Shown here one piece after another: positions 1-12,866 of a stretch of 64,000 bases of DNA; the first letter of the stretch is position 1, and each line of letters opens with the position of its first letter. Below the pieces are notes generated by a model, which had not been told where the DNA came from, searched no databases, and worked only from the letters and a program-made list of their open reading frames with translations. This DNA is from Blasia pusilla. Taxonomy: Eukaryota > Marchantiophyta > Marchantiopsida > Blasiales. The stretch covers positions 50,344,001-50,408,000 of the forward strand of contig CM114272.1 in assembly GCA_050084515.1 (NCBI GenBank). The letters run 5' to 3'. The position numbers were made by a program, and so were the translations under genes.

Positions 1-470
1 GGTTATTTCGGGATGGTATGGGAGCACAGGAACAATGGATTGAAGTAGCTCGGTCGTGTGTGGAGAATGCCGGAGGTAGTAGGTATGCCGGTGGTTTGGA
101 AAGCCGTGATTAGTGTCGCGGTGGCAGCGGTGGAGTTTCTGTGGCGTTTTTCTTGATACGTCTCAGAGGGGAGGGTGAGCGAGTAGGCGGGTGATAGGGA
201 GGCAGGAAGGAAGCTTTCGTAGAGGGAGCCTAGGGTATGGTTGATTGAATGTGACAGTGGGCTGGATTGGTGCAAGGCGAGGCATTCTGTCGGGGACGAC
301 TGGGGAATGGAGCGCAAGGCATTGTTCTGGCCGAAGAGGAGGAAATTCAAAAAATAGTTGTAGGATTTTGGCGCCGTGTCATCATGTGAACCATGGCTAC
401 TTGGAGTCGTTCATCTGGTTTGCCGCGAGGGTGGACGGATTGGTAGATGGTCTGAGGTGTGCAGCAGCAC
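1..470 (+). other. Upstream flank of the receptor kinase gene
   Basis: Mixed-composition sequence before the first plausible signal-peptide exon. It probably holds promoter and 5' leader of the LRR receptor kinase. An in-frame upstream ATG at 376 could extend the protein by about 32 residues, but those residues do not look like a signal peptide. I see no confident TATA box. The antisense frame over 3-350 is open but low-complexity and matches nothing I know. Confidence 0.35.
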
Positions 471-3400
471 CATGCAGATTGGGCGACCACGCTCGAGATT
501 AGTGTTCTTTAGATTGTGTGCTTTTTGGAGGCAATCGAGCAAGAGCGGTCCTACACCGAACGTACTGTTGAATGCGGTTTTGATGCTTCTGCTGCTCTGC
601 CCTGTCTCAGCTGCTACTTACCAGGAAATAACAGGTATAAATTATACATGTCACCTAAAAGTGTCTCACGGTGAGAGTGGTGAGTGAGACGTTGATGCCG
701 TGGTAAAGTGGGAAGTAGAACCGGGGAATTTACGGGCGAAAACCTTGGTTGTGGCCTCGTGTAGCGGTCAGAAGGAAATGAAACTGCTGCGTTGCAGCAT
801 ATACTCGATCCCGTAATGTAATCAGAAGTTCTGAATGCTATCACTGAAGTTCAAGTAGTTTATGGTTTAACCATCGATACTCGCGGCATCTACCTTGGGG
901 TTCAACCTTGATTGAGCAGCGCATTGGATTCTACACTTACCGACTGTTCTGGAGAGTGACTTAGCTGGAGCGGTCTGGAAAACCCATGTGAGTGCGAGTG
1001 GGAAAAGTAGAAATACCTGTGTTTCGAAGTCGTCTAGCTGAGAAATAGAGTGGACAACAACTCGGGGGATTGGGCACATCTGGAAATGTGGAGGTTTGGA
1101 GGTCTCTTCATCGACGGAATAGGGAAGACAAGTTCTGTGTCTGGTTTCGTAATGGATTTTGTGCATCATGGTACATTGAGGGACAGAATGAATGAATGAT
1201 TGAATTGATTTTCTTTATTAACCCAGACACACACACACACACACATACACACACACAAACACCCACAGAGGGGTAATGTTTTCCGTCACAGCATCTCAAA
1301 CACAGGTTAAGGTTTGCCGTCACTGGTAAAGCATCTAGCAATTTTCTTTCGGTGCTTATGGCGGGGCATTAAGCAGATACACTAGATAGCCGTTCTGCAG
1401 AGGCTGTGGGATTTTTCTTGGATGAATTCTGAGGTTGAGGTGCTCGTAAATGAACACGGGGCGTGAATGATAGGGTATAGGACTGAAACGTTAAATGTCT
1501 TCCACTCTGGTTGAGCGCAGTGGAGGCTCTTTTGGCCTTCAAAGGTGCTGTGAAAAATCCACCGATTCTGGATAGCTGGAAAAATCAAGACCCTTGTTCG
1601 TCACGGTGGCTGGGCGTAGAATGCGCCGGCACTCCGAAAAATCGTATCATAACCTCTCTGTAAGTGCGTTGTGGAATTTCCTTCGGAATATCATAGTTTC
1701 GCCTTTCCTGGTTCCCGCCATTCTAGGATTGACATCATACCTTTGCAGTGGGTAATAAGCTTAGAAAGAAGAAATGTGTACTTAACAGGAAGCAACCTGG
1801 GATGCCTAGGGATCCGAGGATTGCAAATGGTTTTATCTGTGAACTAGTGGAGCTGTTGGTAGGTTCTTGCGGAAGACAGTCGTATGCGGTTTGTGATCCT
1901 GTCGCATCACAACTCGATTGTTCTGGAGCGAGCCTCTGAATCGGAGTCGTCTGGATGGCATGATTCTTGTGCAGAAAATTGTCCAATAAGAATCTCACTG
2001 GAACGATATCTCCTCGGCTGGGGAACTTGACTAGCTTGACCACCTTGTAAGCTACTACTGTGTCTGTGAATTATTAAGCTTTCGTGAGTCAAAAAAAGAA
2101 AGTGGTCGGAGTTGGCAAGTCTTCTGTCTTTCTTTGTAGTATCAGATGTGCTAATCACTCGGATGGTGTATTTTGAAAAAAAATCTAAGTATCCTCCAGA
2201 AAAAAGTATGTTTTGTACTTGGAAGGATTAAACCACATGTTTTTCCTCAGTGATTTGCTTATAGCTTCTTATCCGTTCTTATGAGGGCAGTTGTAAATTG
2301 TGGGAGACTGCCCTTAGCTTCTTGGGAAGGTTGTTGCATCTGAAAGTTTCTGTTCACTGTTACAGGTGGCTCGACTCAAATTTCTTGTCAGGACCTATTC
2401 CTGATGCCTTGGGTCAGCTGGTAAACCTAACTTCCATGTAAGTTTTGAAGCATATTCCCATGGTCCTATTTCACTTTGCTTCAGTGTCTTGACCCATCCA
2501 TGCCAGACATGCTTGAATTGACGGAGGAAACGGGTTAAAAGAGTGGTGAAGTTGAAGGAACAAACAAAGTTTGATCAAATCAGTTTGCTTCTTTAACTTT
2601 GCTACCTGATCCAATTCCTCACTAATCATTGCTTCCGTCAAGACACTGTCAATACTTCATGGAAGCTCTGTTTGAAGAATGGAAGGTTAGTGGTTTTCTT
2701 GGCTTAATTTTCCCAGACCTTGAAGCTAAATTCCGTGCACTTGAATGTGGGGAACAGACGATTGGCTAACAACCTACTGAATGGAAGCATTCCCTCGAGT
2801 CTAGCCTCAATACCCAGTCTCAAAGAAGTGTACGTATCAATCTGCCTTGCTACAATCGGAATTTGTGGATTCTGAGGAGCACTGTGATAATTGTTACTCA
2901 AACTAAGGATGGGATTTAATGAAGAATCAGGAGGGAAAAGTGGGTCATTTTGGTGTTCAAGACATGATAGAAAAGTAGGAGCTGCATTCCGGAAGACTTC
3001 TGTTATTGGATGATTTTTGTGACTGAACAAGACATCAGTCTGAGTAATGAGCCAAATCTCCGATTGAAGCAATGATGGTGTCCTCCTCGGGGGCCTGTAG
3101 AGTGTCTTTTGTGCAACGTTATTTCTAATGGGGACACTCGTATAATGTATGGCTATTTTGATATATGCGGACTGATTTCTGTGGTTGTTTTTCGTTAGAT
3201 ATTTGTCCAATAACAGACTGAGTGGAAGTATACCCTTCAACGAATCTGTCGCCCAAGCTATGCGTATCGTGTAAGTTTCTGTACTGCTTTGTTTGCAAGA
3301 TTCAAACTCTCATATTCAGTGTAAAGTATGTGTACTGGTGAATCTTGAGACTTCTCATGAGGAATAATCTGAGCAAAATTGCTTCTAGTTTCCTTGTTAT

Positions 3401-6400
3401 GGCCATTGTTCGAAGCCCGGTTGGATGGGCCTCTTCAGGATTTTCGAGGCAACAGGGGTTTGGTGAAACAGATTGCATCGTATAAAGCTTTGCTGATCGC
3501 TCAGTTTATTGAGGCAATGGGAAGCAGTATCGGCTCACGAGTCTTCTTTCTTCGCAGGGTCGATGGTAACAATGAACTTTGTACATTAACTCCTGGCTTT
3601 GACCTACCTGTCTGCGGTCCTGGCCTTGCACCTGCATTGATCTTTGGTCCTACCACTGCTATACCCAGAGGATCGGAAAATGTTCACATTGCGGCGATTG
3701 CAGGAGGGGTGGCTGGAGCTGTGGTTTTAGTTGCCATTACGATTGGTTTGGTTTGCTTGTGTCTGTTGCGCGCAAAGAGCTGGCCTAGTGCCACTTCTGA
3801 TACAGGATCATCAGAGCCTTCAGCCCAAGGTATGCTGGTCCATGTGTTGACATCTTTGTTGCTTCATGGATGTTGATTCGCGGAAGTTTTAGTCGGGCCT
3901 TTTTCTAAGAGAAATCAATGTTCTGCGCCAAGTTCCACTCTGACCTTTACTTTGATGCAGTGGATTGGGTGAAGGGTGCCGAACAACCAGTTGTTGGGGG
4001 CGTGCTTGCACCAGAGTCTGCGACACTTAGTGCTAGACAGTTTACTCTCGAAGAACTCGAGCATGCCACAAAAAGATTCAGCGAAAACAATAAAATCGGT
4101 CACGGTGGGTTTGGTGATGTCTACAAGGGCCTTCTAGAGGATGGAACAATTGTGGCTGTGAAGAGGAAACCAGGGCCTGCCAGTCAAGATTTCCAAACAG
4201 GGGTGCGTGCAGCATTTTGATGGTGTTCCTTGATTAGGAAACTACAATGGGTGCCGACGTTAGCTGGGAGAGCTGGGGTAGCATAGATGAGAACAAAGCA
4301 ATGTAACCAGTACTTGTCAAGCCTACCTAGATCTGTGAGTTACGATAGGGGAATGTGGAGGTACTGTCTTAGTGAATTGGGATGGTCCTTTTATGTCGGG
4401 GCTTCACTCGAAACCTTTCAGTCAAGCGTGATAGTGTTCTGTCGTATTAAACTGACTGATGGAAGTGATTCTCTGCCTTCACGCTTGTTTAAGTCCACAT
4501 TGTGGGGTACTGCTATCTTTTAAAGAATTCTACTTTGACATGTACTCATTCGTGATAATCATTTTACAGGTTGAATTGTTGGCCCGGACACGACATAGGA
4601 ACCTGGTGTGTGTGCTGGGATTCTGTCAAGAGAATGACCAACAATTGGTAGTCTATGACTACCTCCCGAACGGAAGCCTTTGTGGTCATCTCTATGGTAA
4701 GTTTCTCTCCAAGTGCTCAGTGTTTTGAGATCTGCCGACATTTCCTGACTAAAAGTTGGATAGTCTTCTGATATTCTGATGAGAATCTGTCTTGCCAGAG
4801 GAAGGTTAGAGCAGTAAATTATTAGTGCGTCTTAAGGGGTCCTTTGAGACCATGAGCTATGGACTTAGGTCTATGGCAATAAATTTGAGTAGTAGGATGC
4901 ACATGTAAGCGTAGTAGACCACACCTTCAATCAAGACTTGTACGTCTACGTGGAGGACTAGAATCTATGAGTGTTTTCGATTGATAAATAATCAGAATTT
5001 GGAAAGTTAATAGTGTGGCTTCTGTTGCTTCGACGAGCTTGATAAGACTCTTTTGGTTATGGAAGTTGACTACTAATCCACCAAGCACTCCGCGGTCGAG
5101 TGGAATGAGGCAAAGAACTGACATTAGGTGGACAGGCTGTTGTTTGGACATGGTTGTGCCTTTTCTAAACGATGTAACAAATTTTCCCCTTGTGTTTATT
5201 TGTATGTTACAGATGAGAATGGAGTTGCTCTTGGAAAGCTGGACTTCAAACAGAGACTAGGAATTGCTCTAGGAGCTGCCAAAGGTACCAATCTGTAAAG
5301 ATATCTCGAGTTACGATGCGATCTCTTGTTTTGAGTCTTGGTTTGTCGTAATCCGGCTCATATTTGTTTGGACATGATTTCGTTGCCGAGTTTCCGTGAT
5401 AACGTAGGTCGGATCCTCTCCAAATTAGAGAGATGACGGCTAGTTACAGTGCTGTGAACCATGGGCGGAAGTCACTCAGCGAGCAGCGGGTAGTGTTCCT
5501 CATATCGTCACACGTTTTGGGACGCAGAAATTTTAGTTTAGTTAGTGTGTCAAATTTGAATTAGAGAGATGACGACTGCGAATGTGTTGGTAATGGTGGT
5601 CGGAATTTACTCGGCGAGCAGATTGGAGTGTCATTCAAATCAACACATGTCTTGAAGTGTATAATTTTACTTCTGTTGACGCTTTCATGTGTCCAATTTG
5701 AACCAATCTCGAGCATGCTGTCCGCCTGCGCAGGATTAGAGCACCTGCACACAACGACACCCATGGTTGTCCATCGGGACTTCAAGACCAGCAATGTCCT
5801 CCTGGATGCCAACTTGGTAGCGAAGGTCACAGACTTTGGGCTCTCTCGGCTGTTGGCAGAGGGCCAGCTTTTGCAGGAGGGGCCTGTTTTGTCATCCACC
5901 AATGGCGACGGAACTGCCGGTTTCTTGGACCCAGAGTACGATTTCAGATCTGCTTGAGCCTTCCATCACACTTTCCTGGTCGATTCTGTCGATATTGCTT
6001 TGAAGTCAGGACGGAAGCTGTTTGAGCTCTTTTGCACTTGTAAAGTCCCCACACATGTAATCCAAAAAATCTGGACGCCTGCCTTTTTAATTGACGAAAC
6101 TTGTGTCCGTGAAGGTATTACACGACGCAGAGGCTCACTGAGAGAAGCGACGTGTACAGCTTTGGTGTCTTTCTGTTGGAGCTGGTGAGCGGGCGGGAGG
6201 CCATCTCTCAAAATCGGCCACGAGCGGAGTGGAGCTTGGTGGAATGGGTACAAACCTACCTTAACAATCATGTCGATATTCTCGAACCTGACCACCTGTA
6301 CCCTTACACTCATATCTACTGGAGGGGGATCATCTACCATACGGGCTTCTAAAGCACTTGTTGCACTGGTACACTTGTAAAGCTTTTGACCCTGTGTGTG

Positions 6401-6667
6401 TGTGACAAACAGGGACGCACTCTTCTGCAAGCAGGTAATTTGGGTGCGTTAGTGGATCAAACCCTCGGGTCGAATTTCATGGAAGTCGCCATGCGGAAGA
6501 TGGTCGAGGTGGGCTTCCATTGTGTGGAACCAACTGGAGATAGAAGGCCCACCATGTCTCAAGTAGTGAAGGAGCTGGAAGAAGCTCTAGAGAAGGAGAG
6601 GGGGCTGGCGGCTGGAGTTGGTGATGGCACCACCACTGTAACCCTAGGCAGTGAGCTGTTCACTTGA
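471..6667 (+). CDS. LRR receptor-like serine/threonine protein kinase, multi-exon
   Basis: Plasma-membrane receptor kinase expected to sense an extracellular ligand and phosphorylate on Ser/Thr. Exons I can join by phase: 471-634 (ends in a hydrophobic signal, [17 protein letters not shown]), then 1975-2046, 2366-2437, 2758-2829 and 3199-3270 (four 72-bp phase-2 exons, one LRR each, e.g. NRLSGSIP), 3558-3829 (LRR cap and membrane span [19 protein letters not shown]), 3961-4202, 4570-4696, 5213-5284, 5734-5935, 6115-6247 and 6413-6667. The kinase is intact: glycine loop [11 protein letters not shown], lysine in VAVKR, HRD ([10 protein letters not shown]), DFG (VTDFGLSR), then GTAGFLDPE and SDVYSFGV. 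It is an RD kinase. Exons between 635 and 1974 are unresolved and should encode the N-terminal ectodomain. No break is visible in the resolved part, so it may be functional. The ligand is unknown. Confidence 0.88.
1227..1262. repeat. (CA)n microsatellite
   Basis: Run of alternating CA with a few interruptions, inside the long unresolved intron region of the receptor kinase gene. Its antisense reading gives a meaningless CV repeat. Confidence 0.9.
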
Positions 6668-8400
6668 CACAAATGTGCGAGTAGGCTTTGTAGAGAATAG
6701 TCATAGATGACTAGTGAGAGGAGGTCAAGAGCCTCCAATTTTTTCGACCTCAGAAAATTATTTCTTGGGTTCTCCTCTAATTTCTCTCGATCCAGATTCT
6801 TTGATCGGATTGGTCGGATACCATAGCATACGTAGATAGAGCCCTCCATTGGAAACTTCTCCCTCTCGGGCAAAAATCGAGCAGTCTAGTCCTGCCCTAA
6901 TTCATATGTGACCTTTGAGGAAAAAGAGGAAAAAAAGGTGCGAGTGTCTATTCACTTCGTACAGATTCATTGAAAAACTCGGCCGTCCAGGACGAAACTC
7001 TCAAGTGCTTTGTTCCCAAGTTCTCCAAGTCATTATTTGGAAAGAAAATCGCACGCCGGTAGTATTATGCTTTCTCTTTCGCACTGAGTGCTTGGCCGTA
7101 ACTCTTCCATACACTTCCGGAAGGACGCAAGTGGAGACTTTCCTTCGAGAAGAAGTAGATGTGATGCGCATGTGCATGTGCACGATAGCGCAACTGAACG
7201 TTAGTGCGCGGCAATCGTTGGAACGAAAACGCGCAATGATGTGAAGAATTGTCCGAAACCAAGCGAGGACGCTCACCGCACAGCTGGAGCGCAGGTAGCC
7301 AGGATGTCTACGCCAACGATGTGCCGGGATGACAGAGATGTGCATCCGCAACACGTCGACAGAGGGGACATGGCCGTGATTGTTGTTTGTTTTTTGATGA
7401 GGGGGAACTGCACCGCAGCCAGTCGTACGCTTCAAATGAATTACTCCTGTCTCATAAACGCAACGATACATCCGTTCCCGACTCTGAAGCTGTGATGATC
7501 ATACAGAAGCTTCGGCGTGATGCTATTTGAACGTGGGGAAACGTCCACCTTGCGTTCATTGCAGTGTAGGAGTGACGGGATTCGGGAATCGAGTCTGATT
7601 TCTTCGTGAGATTTTTCCCGTTGGCATTGGTGCCAACGCAAATGCGCACTGGAGAACGGACACGGTGACCTTCACCAGATCACTCTAACGAGTCTAACCT
7701 ACCACGAATACAATCAAATTTCACGCTTTCGTTGTGCGCAGCGACGACTATTGGAAACCCCTCCGCACTAACGCCCTGCGGAGTGCACTGGCGTTACTGC
7801 GGAGAGACCTTCGTAATTGCTCAACACTCGAAACTGTTCGTATCTATCTCAGATCCGTCGTTTAATGTCCCAACTAACTGGGATGTCTCTCTCTTTATTA
7901 CTAGGGCTCCAGAGTCCAGTGGATCAAACCCTCTGACTTTCGCTACTACCGTACCAACCACAACAGTAGGAAATAGTGCCCGCATCTTTTATTATGCCCA
8001 GCTGGAGACGTTTTAAATATACTGCGGTACGAGAAACGGATGTCGGCGGCGTATCCGGAAGTTAATGCTGCTCCCACCTAAACCCTATTCTTTCATGCTC
8101 CAGGTTTCAAATAGCTGCTGGCTCGGTCATGGTATGTCATTATACACGGCCCGGCTCGTATTTTTATCCAACCCAGTATTTTACGGTTACTGCTATTTCG
8201 TACTCATAACGAGTTTTGTTTTAAATAATTTGTTTTTTTTTTCGAGTCTATGCGCACCGGTTTCCCTTCGTTTTTTTTGGTAATGGCTCGGTTTGGTATA
8301 TGTTTTTTTTTTAGGCTGGTATTAAGGTGATACTTGCTGCCTTTTCTTAGCAAAACGGATTAATTTTCTTTTTGACTCACTGCCATTATTTTTTTTTTTC
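6668..8400. other. Intergenic, 3' of the receptor kinase; no gene recognised
   Basis: 3' flank of the kinase followed by moderately GC-balanced sequence. A 94-codon frame at 7732-8016 (+) is open but matches no family I know and shows no clear splice context. T-rich runs occur after 8220. I see no RNA gene or transposon end here. Confidence 0.4.
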
Positions 8401-10150
8401 ACGTAGAACCTCAAACTGGAATTGAATCAGATTTCCCCCACCAGATGGCCCAAGGGGCTAGGGGTGCTAAGAATCCTTCTTGCGGAGAATTCTTTGTAGG
8501 AGGGGCTCCCACTACAAAGAGCATAACATTCCCTGGTCTTTGTACATAACTGAAGTCAGATTCCTTGGACAAAGTTATTGTAGAAAGATGGCAAAGCTCA
8601 TGCACATATGAGAAAATGCACGAGTGAGGGATGCTTCTAGTCATAGTTAGAGGTAACCTATTTTTGGATTAATGGTAGATGAATCAACTCGGGTTTCAAT
8701 CATGGATTATTTGGTTTTTTTTCTTACCTTTATGAAGGGGGAGGGTGTATGCTTGTTGACTAAGGGAATGGAACTTAGATTTTGACAAAATAGTGGGTTT
8801 TGGATGGATTTACATTCTCTATTTATTGGGTGACATATCACATTCTATGCCTATGTTGACTAAGTTCTTTCAATTCAAATATGTTATATTACTATTATAG
8901 GTTCTATTGTTCATATTGAGATAGGACATGTTAAATTGAATTACATACATGAAGCTATAGATGTGAATGCTCACATCATTTTTCAATCAGGCGGTTTCCA
9001 TCTTCCTCTGAATTTTTCCGTGGCTGGTGGTTATATGAATCATTTACAATAAGAGGGAGTTGTTGACTTTTTTATTCAATCCAAGTGGAAAGGGACACCA
9101 TAGGAAAGTATTTAGAAGAGTTTGTTGGTTTCCAAAGGACAATGGTATTCTTGGAGTGTTTAGGATCCTCGGTCAAACGCACATACCTTCTAGTATGTCT
9201 GACTTGAGGGATTGGGTGTGGGATTTAGAAGTGTTGACTTCACATTATGGGTAGGAGAAAGCCTTGCATGGTAGGATCTAAAGACCTTCGGTTGATATAG
9301 AGGCCCTCAACAATGAGTTCTCCGCTTCCAAAATTCAAGCCATCACAAAATGGAAAATAAGTCCCTCAAAGACTCACAGGGAATGTTAAGTTGTAGTACT
9401 TGATAAGTATGGTAATATAGGTATCTTATGTGACATTTCTAGAGTGGCATGTGTATTGACAACGACATGTGAGAGAGCATTTACCATTCATAGTTACAAC
9501 CAAGGAGGTGAAACGGGATCTACCCCCTCAATATAGGTTCAACATGTTTGTAATTCAATCTATAGTGTTAGGTAGGATTAGTGAAACCCTCCCTACAAAG
9601 AGTACTTGTTTTAGTAAAGGTTCTTAACATCCCAGGCCCCCATTTTGAGGGAAATCCATATTATTATGGGAGAGTGCCTTCTTGATTTGCAAACGCCTCT
9701 ATGTTCGACGCGAGACAATTGGATAGGAAGAAAATGTTTCATATTTTATGGGCAAAATTTGAAATTTTGTATGACATCATTAATCACTTACCTTGACGGA
9801 TTATATACTAACAAAAATTCTTCACAAATTTTTTTATTTCCCATGCATGGTGCCAACACCTTACTAGTATGGTTCAACTCCAACTAGAGGTTCTTTAGTG
9901 AAAAAAGCACGCACTAGAAACAATGGAAGTAAACTGAAAAGGGAAGGAAATTCAAAGAAACTAACCCGTTTTGGTCAAAATAAGCAAGAGAAAAGTAAAA
10001 AAAACCTACCCCAAAAAACCAAAACTCGGCCAAAGAACATTAAAAAACCGAACTATTCCTACAAATAAAAATAAAAACTGGGAAGAGAGAAAACCGGTAA
10101 TGACTAAGAAATACCTGTAAAATTCGGGTGAAAATACTGTCCGAGCCATG
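8401..10150. other. AT-rich intergenic, probable decayed repeat
   Basis: Only short broken frames, the longest a 64-codon frame at 9060-9254 (+). The stretch at about 9650-9680 resembles sequence at 11815-11860 and 63560-63595 (a core like attattattggagagtg), so a dispersed repeat passes through it. I could not assign a transposon family. Confidence 0.35.
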
Positions 10151-11600
10151 AAGTGATCTTGCCATTTGAGGTTAGTAATTAGGCTGACTTTTGTAAATTT
10201 GGTGTTCCACTCGCTTGGAATTCAAGCGCTCGTCCTTTGTGTTGATCGGTGGGAGTTCTACGGGCTGCGAGCCGTTGAATAGCGCCAGCAAATTTGAGCA
10301 TCCGTGTTTTACAACTGGATGTTTCAAGGACTCGAGGAGCTTCCGACTTCCAAGTTTCTCGTTGCGTTCTTCTGTCCACACTGACGCACAATTTCTGTTC
10401 GCATCGATCGAGAACTCCTGCAGGCCTACACCGGAGTAAAACTCCTACTGTATGTTCAATGAGCGAATTGCGATCGAATTTGCGGTCTGTATGCATTTAA
10501 GCATGTCGATATGTTCCTACAATCGTGGTCACCGAGAGTCTCCCTGCGCTGAAGGGGAAATAGGGCTATCAGTGACAACTCATGAAGAAATATCCAGTGG
10601 TCTCGTTGCAAAATCCTTAACCGCACGTCGTTCAAAACAATCCACGCCTCATGACAAGAATGGGGAGGGAGGGTTTCCTGCCGTCAATTCTGTGGGTGCA
10701 ACTAGCGTCCATCTTCTCACGTTTTTCTGTGCCAAAGAGAAATCAGGAAGAAAGTGTTGAAGGAGATACAGAGATGCAGCCGTGCGGATGGTCTGCTTGT
10801 ATGGAAGCCTAAGGTTACCACATCCGCCTTACATGTTAATGTGCGGTACGTTTGTGGACCAAGCTCTGGAGCCTCCAAATAGAAGGTACAAGTGCAGGAT
10901 ACCCTTTCCGAAAGATGCGGTAGCGTCCGTCTCGATTGGTGTGTGCCTGCGCAATGCGAGCGAGCAAGCAAGCATACAGCCGATCATTGACCCAACCATC
11001 GTACTGGTCCCAGTGATTCTTCAAACGAGCCAGGACGCTTTCTTTCAAGCGGTCAGGTACCTGCCTTCCCACGAGAAGCTTGTAGGAGAACCTGGAGAAG
11101 AGGCAGAAACCCTCCGCTTCTTAGGCGTAGTCTTTATCGAAACTGTGAGCTGCTGTCAAACATCTTAGCGTACCGAATTGATTGTTCCTCACCTAGTCTG
11201 TTCGTACTTGGAGCCGCTGCTCTTGAAACTGGTCCTTCAAGCGACGAACTCTGTGACAAGTTCGCATCAAAACATACCATGCTTCGGAAACAGAAACGTT
11301 TGATGGAATTGACTCCTCTTCATGATTCTCGGCCCTGTTACATCATTGTGCCCGTGAGAGGAAGACGCATGTCTATCGTCTCGCATGTCACATGGTGTAG
11401 GAGGTTGTCAAGTAGTAGGACTCTCCTCGCAGGTCCACACCGAATATCAAAAGAGAGAAGAGATGAGAGAAAGTCCTTGTTAAACCCCAAACTCCCATAG
11501 TATGTGAAACGTGAATGGGTTAGAGAATCCTCCCTCCTCCTCTCGACACATGTCCCGTGAGGGATTTTGTGGTGCTCACACATGTCCAATGCAAGAAAAA
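10151..11600. other. GC-balanced block with open frames, unassigned
   Basis: Composition is richer than the flanks and several frames on both strands stay open: 10782-11168 (+) 128 codons, 10179-10496 (-) 105 codons, 10836-11072 (-) 78 codons. I recognise no domain in any of them. It could be a gene fragment, a lineage-specific gene or old organelle-type DNA. Confidence 0.25.
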
Positions 11601-12814
11601 TTTTAATGAAGAAGGAAAAAGAAAAGGGGACGAGTCGAACGGGTAAAGGATAATTTATTTTTTAACTTCAAAAATTAATGTCATCTGTGCAAAGCAGGGA
11701 CAATGCTATGGTATGTAGAAAGGGGAGGGGTTTGATTTTCGAATAGAGGAACGGTTTGTGTCTAGCCTAGTGGTTTCCGAAGTCCTAGCGATTCCAATAC
11801 AATTATATTATATGCCAATCTATATTATTATTGGAGAGTGTCTCTTCATTTTGATATTATCTCTCCTTTTGATACATGTTTTTTTTAGCCAATAGAATCA
11901 TTCGTTGTCTAAGCTAAAACGATCGCTTGGTTTCAATTGTATGCTTAGGATGGGTAATTCAAAATTATATATACGTGGATCGCACGGCATGAGCTAGTCT
12001 TTCATTATGGGTGGGTTATGATCCCTGTCTATGTTGAAATCCAGCCCTAAGAAAAGGAGCGAGGGGGAACCCATGGGAAGTTCCAAGATGGGGATTCAAA
12101 AAGAGTGAGGAAGAACAAGGCCACATCCCAACAATAAGGGGGCAAATAAAAAGGGTAAGCCCCTACAACCTAAATTCACCAACAATGGAAATAATATGAG
12201 CTACCCCTAAAGGAATATGACCATCATTAAAAGGGTTTCTTGTAGTGGCATCTCCCACGACGTGAACCCGCCTCAAAGGCCCATTGGCTTGGGAAGTTGC
12301 GAAGCGATGGAGACCTGTTGTTTCAAATATAAGAGTGTATTAGTTAAAAAAAACCATTTCTCAAGTGGAAAAGATGAGCGCGGTTGATGAGGAATGTGTC
12401 AAATCTCTCTCCCATAGCCCTATCATCTTTATGGCTAGTGGGACGAATCAATATCCTTTATATAGATGACTATAAATGTGAGTCTTCTTATTCGCTGCCG
12501 CCTTGCAACAATCTCCACAGTGCCATCACATGTGTCTTAAGAGACTCATATGTAGGATTTGAAACTACGACAACGGTCACCATCATTCACCGTTCCAAGT
12601 CCCTTCTCTTAGGTTAGTAAGAATATTTGTGCCTAACCTATACATCCTCCTTTTTAGGACTTGTGGTAGAGTAAGTTTAACCATGGATCGTAGGTGAAGA
12701 AGAGAATAAGGTCGTATGTGATAAGAACCAACAACCTCAATGAGGAGAACAATGGGACTTTTAGATGTCAAAAGCATACATGCACCTTGAGTTCAAAGCA
12801 TACATGCATCTTGA
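11601..12814. other. Intergenic upstream of retroelement family 1; nothing firm
   Basis: AT-rich sequence with no credible coding region. It occupies the place where gag and protease of the family-1 element would be expected, but I see no matching motif, so the element looks 5'-truncated. A short dispersed repeat (attattattggagagtg-like) lies at about 11815-11860. Confidence 0.35.
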
Positions 12815-12817
12815 GTG

Positions 12818-12866
12818 CATGTCGCACTACACGTGCTCGTCGCACTACACGTGCTCGCTAGGCGAT
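12818..12866. repeat. Short tandem duplication of an inverted integrase segment
   Basis: An 18-bp unit (gtcgcactacacgtgctc) occurs twice in a row here. The same bases are present as reverse complement at about 13962-13987, within the integrase zinc-finger coding region. The start of the RT frame is therefore a rearranged junction, not a genuine N-terminus. Confidence 0.7.

Noticed and set aside
1108-1341. Minus-strand frame with a Cys-Val run
   Set aside because: Produced by the CA microsatellite inside the receptor kinase intron.
8500-12250. Possible CACTA element between cactacaaagagc (about 8510) and tttcttgtagtg (about 12237)
   Set aside because: The ends do not match each other well, the 3-bp flanks differ, and no transposase is present between them.
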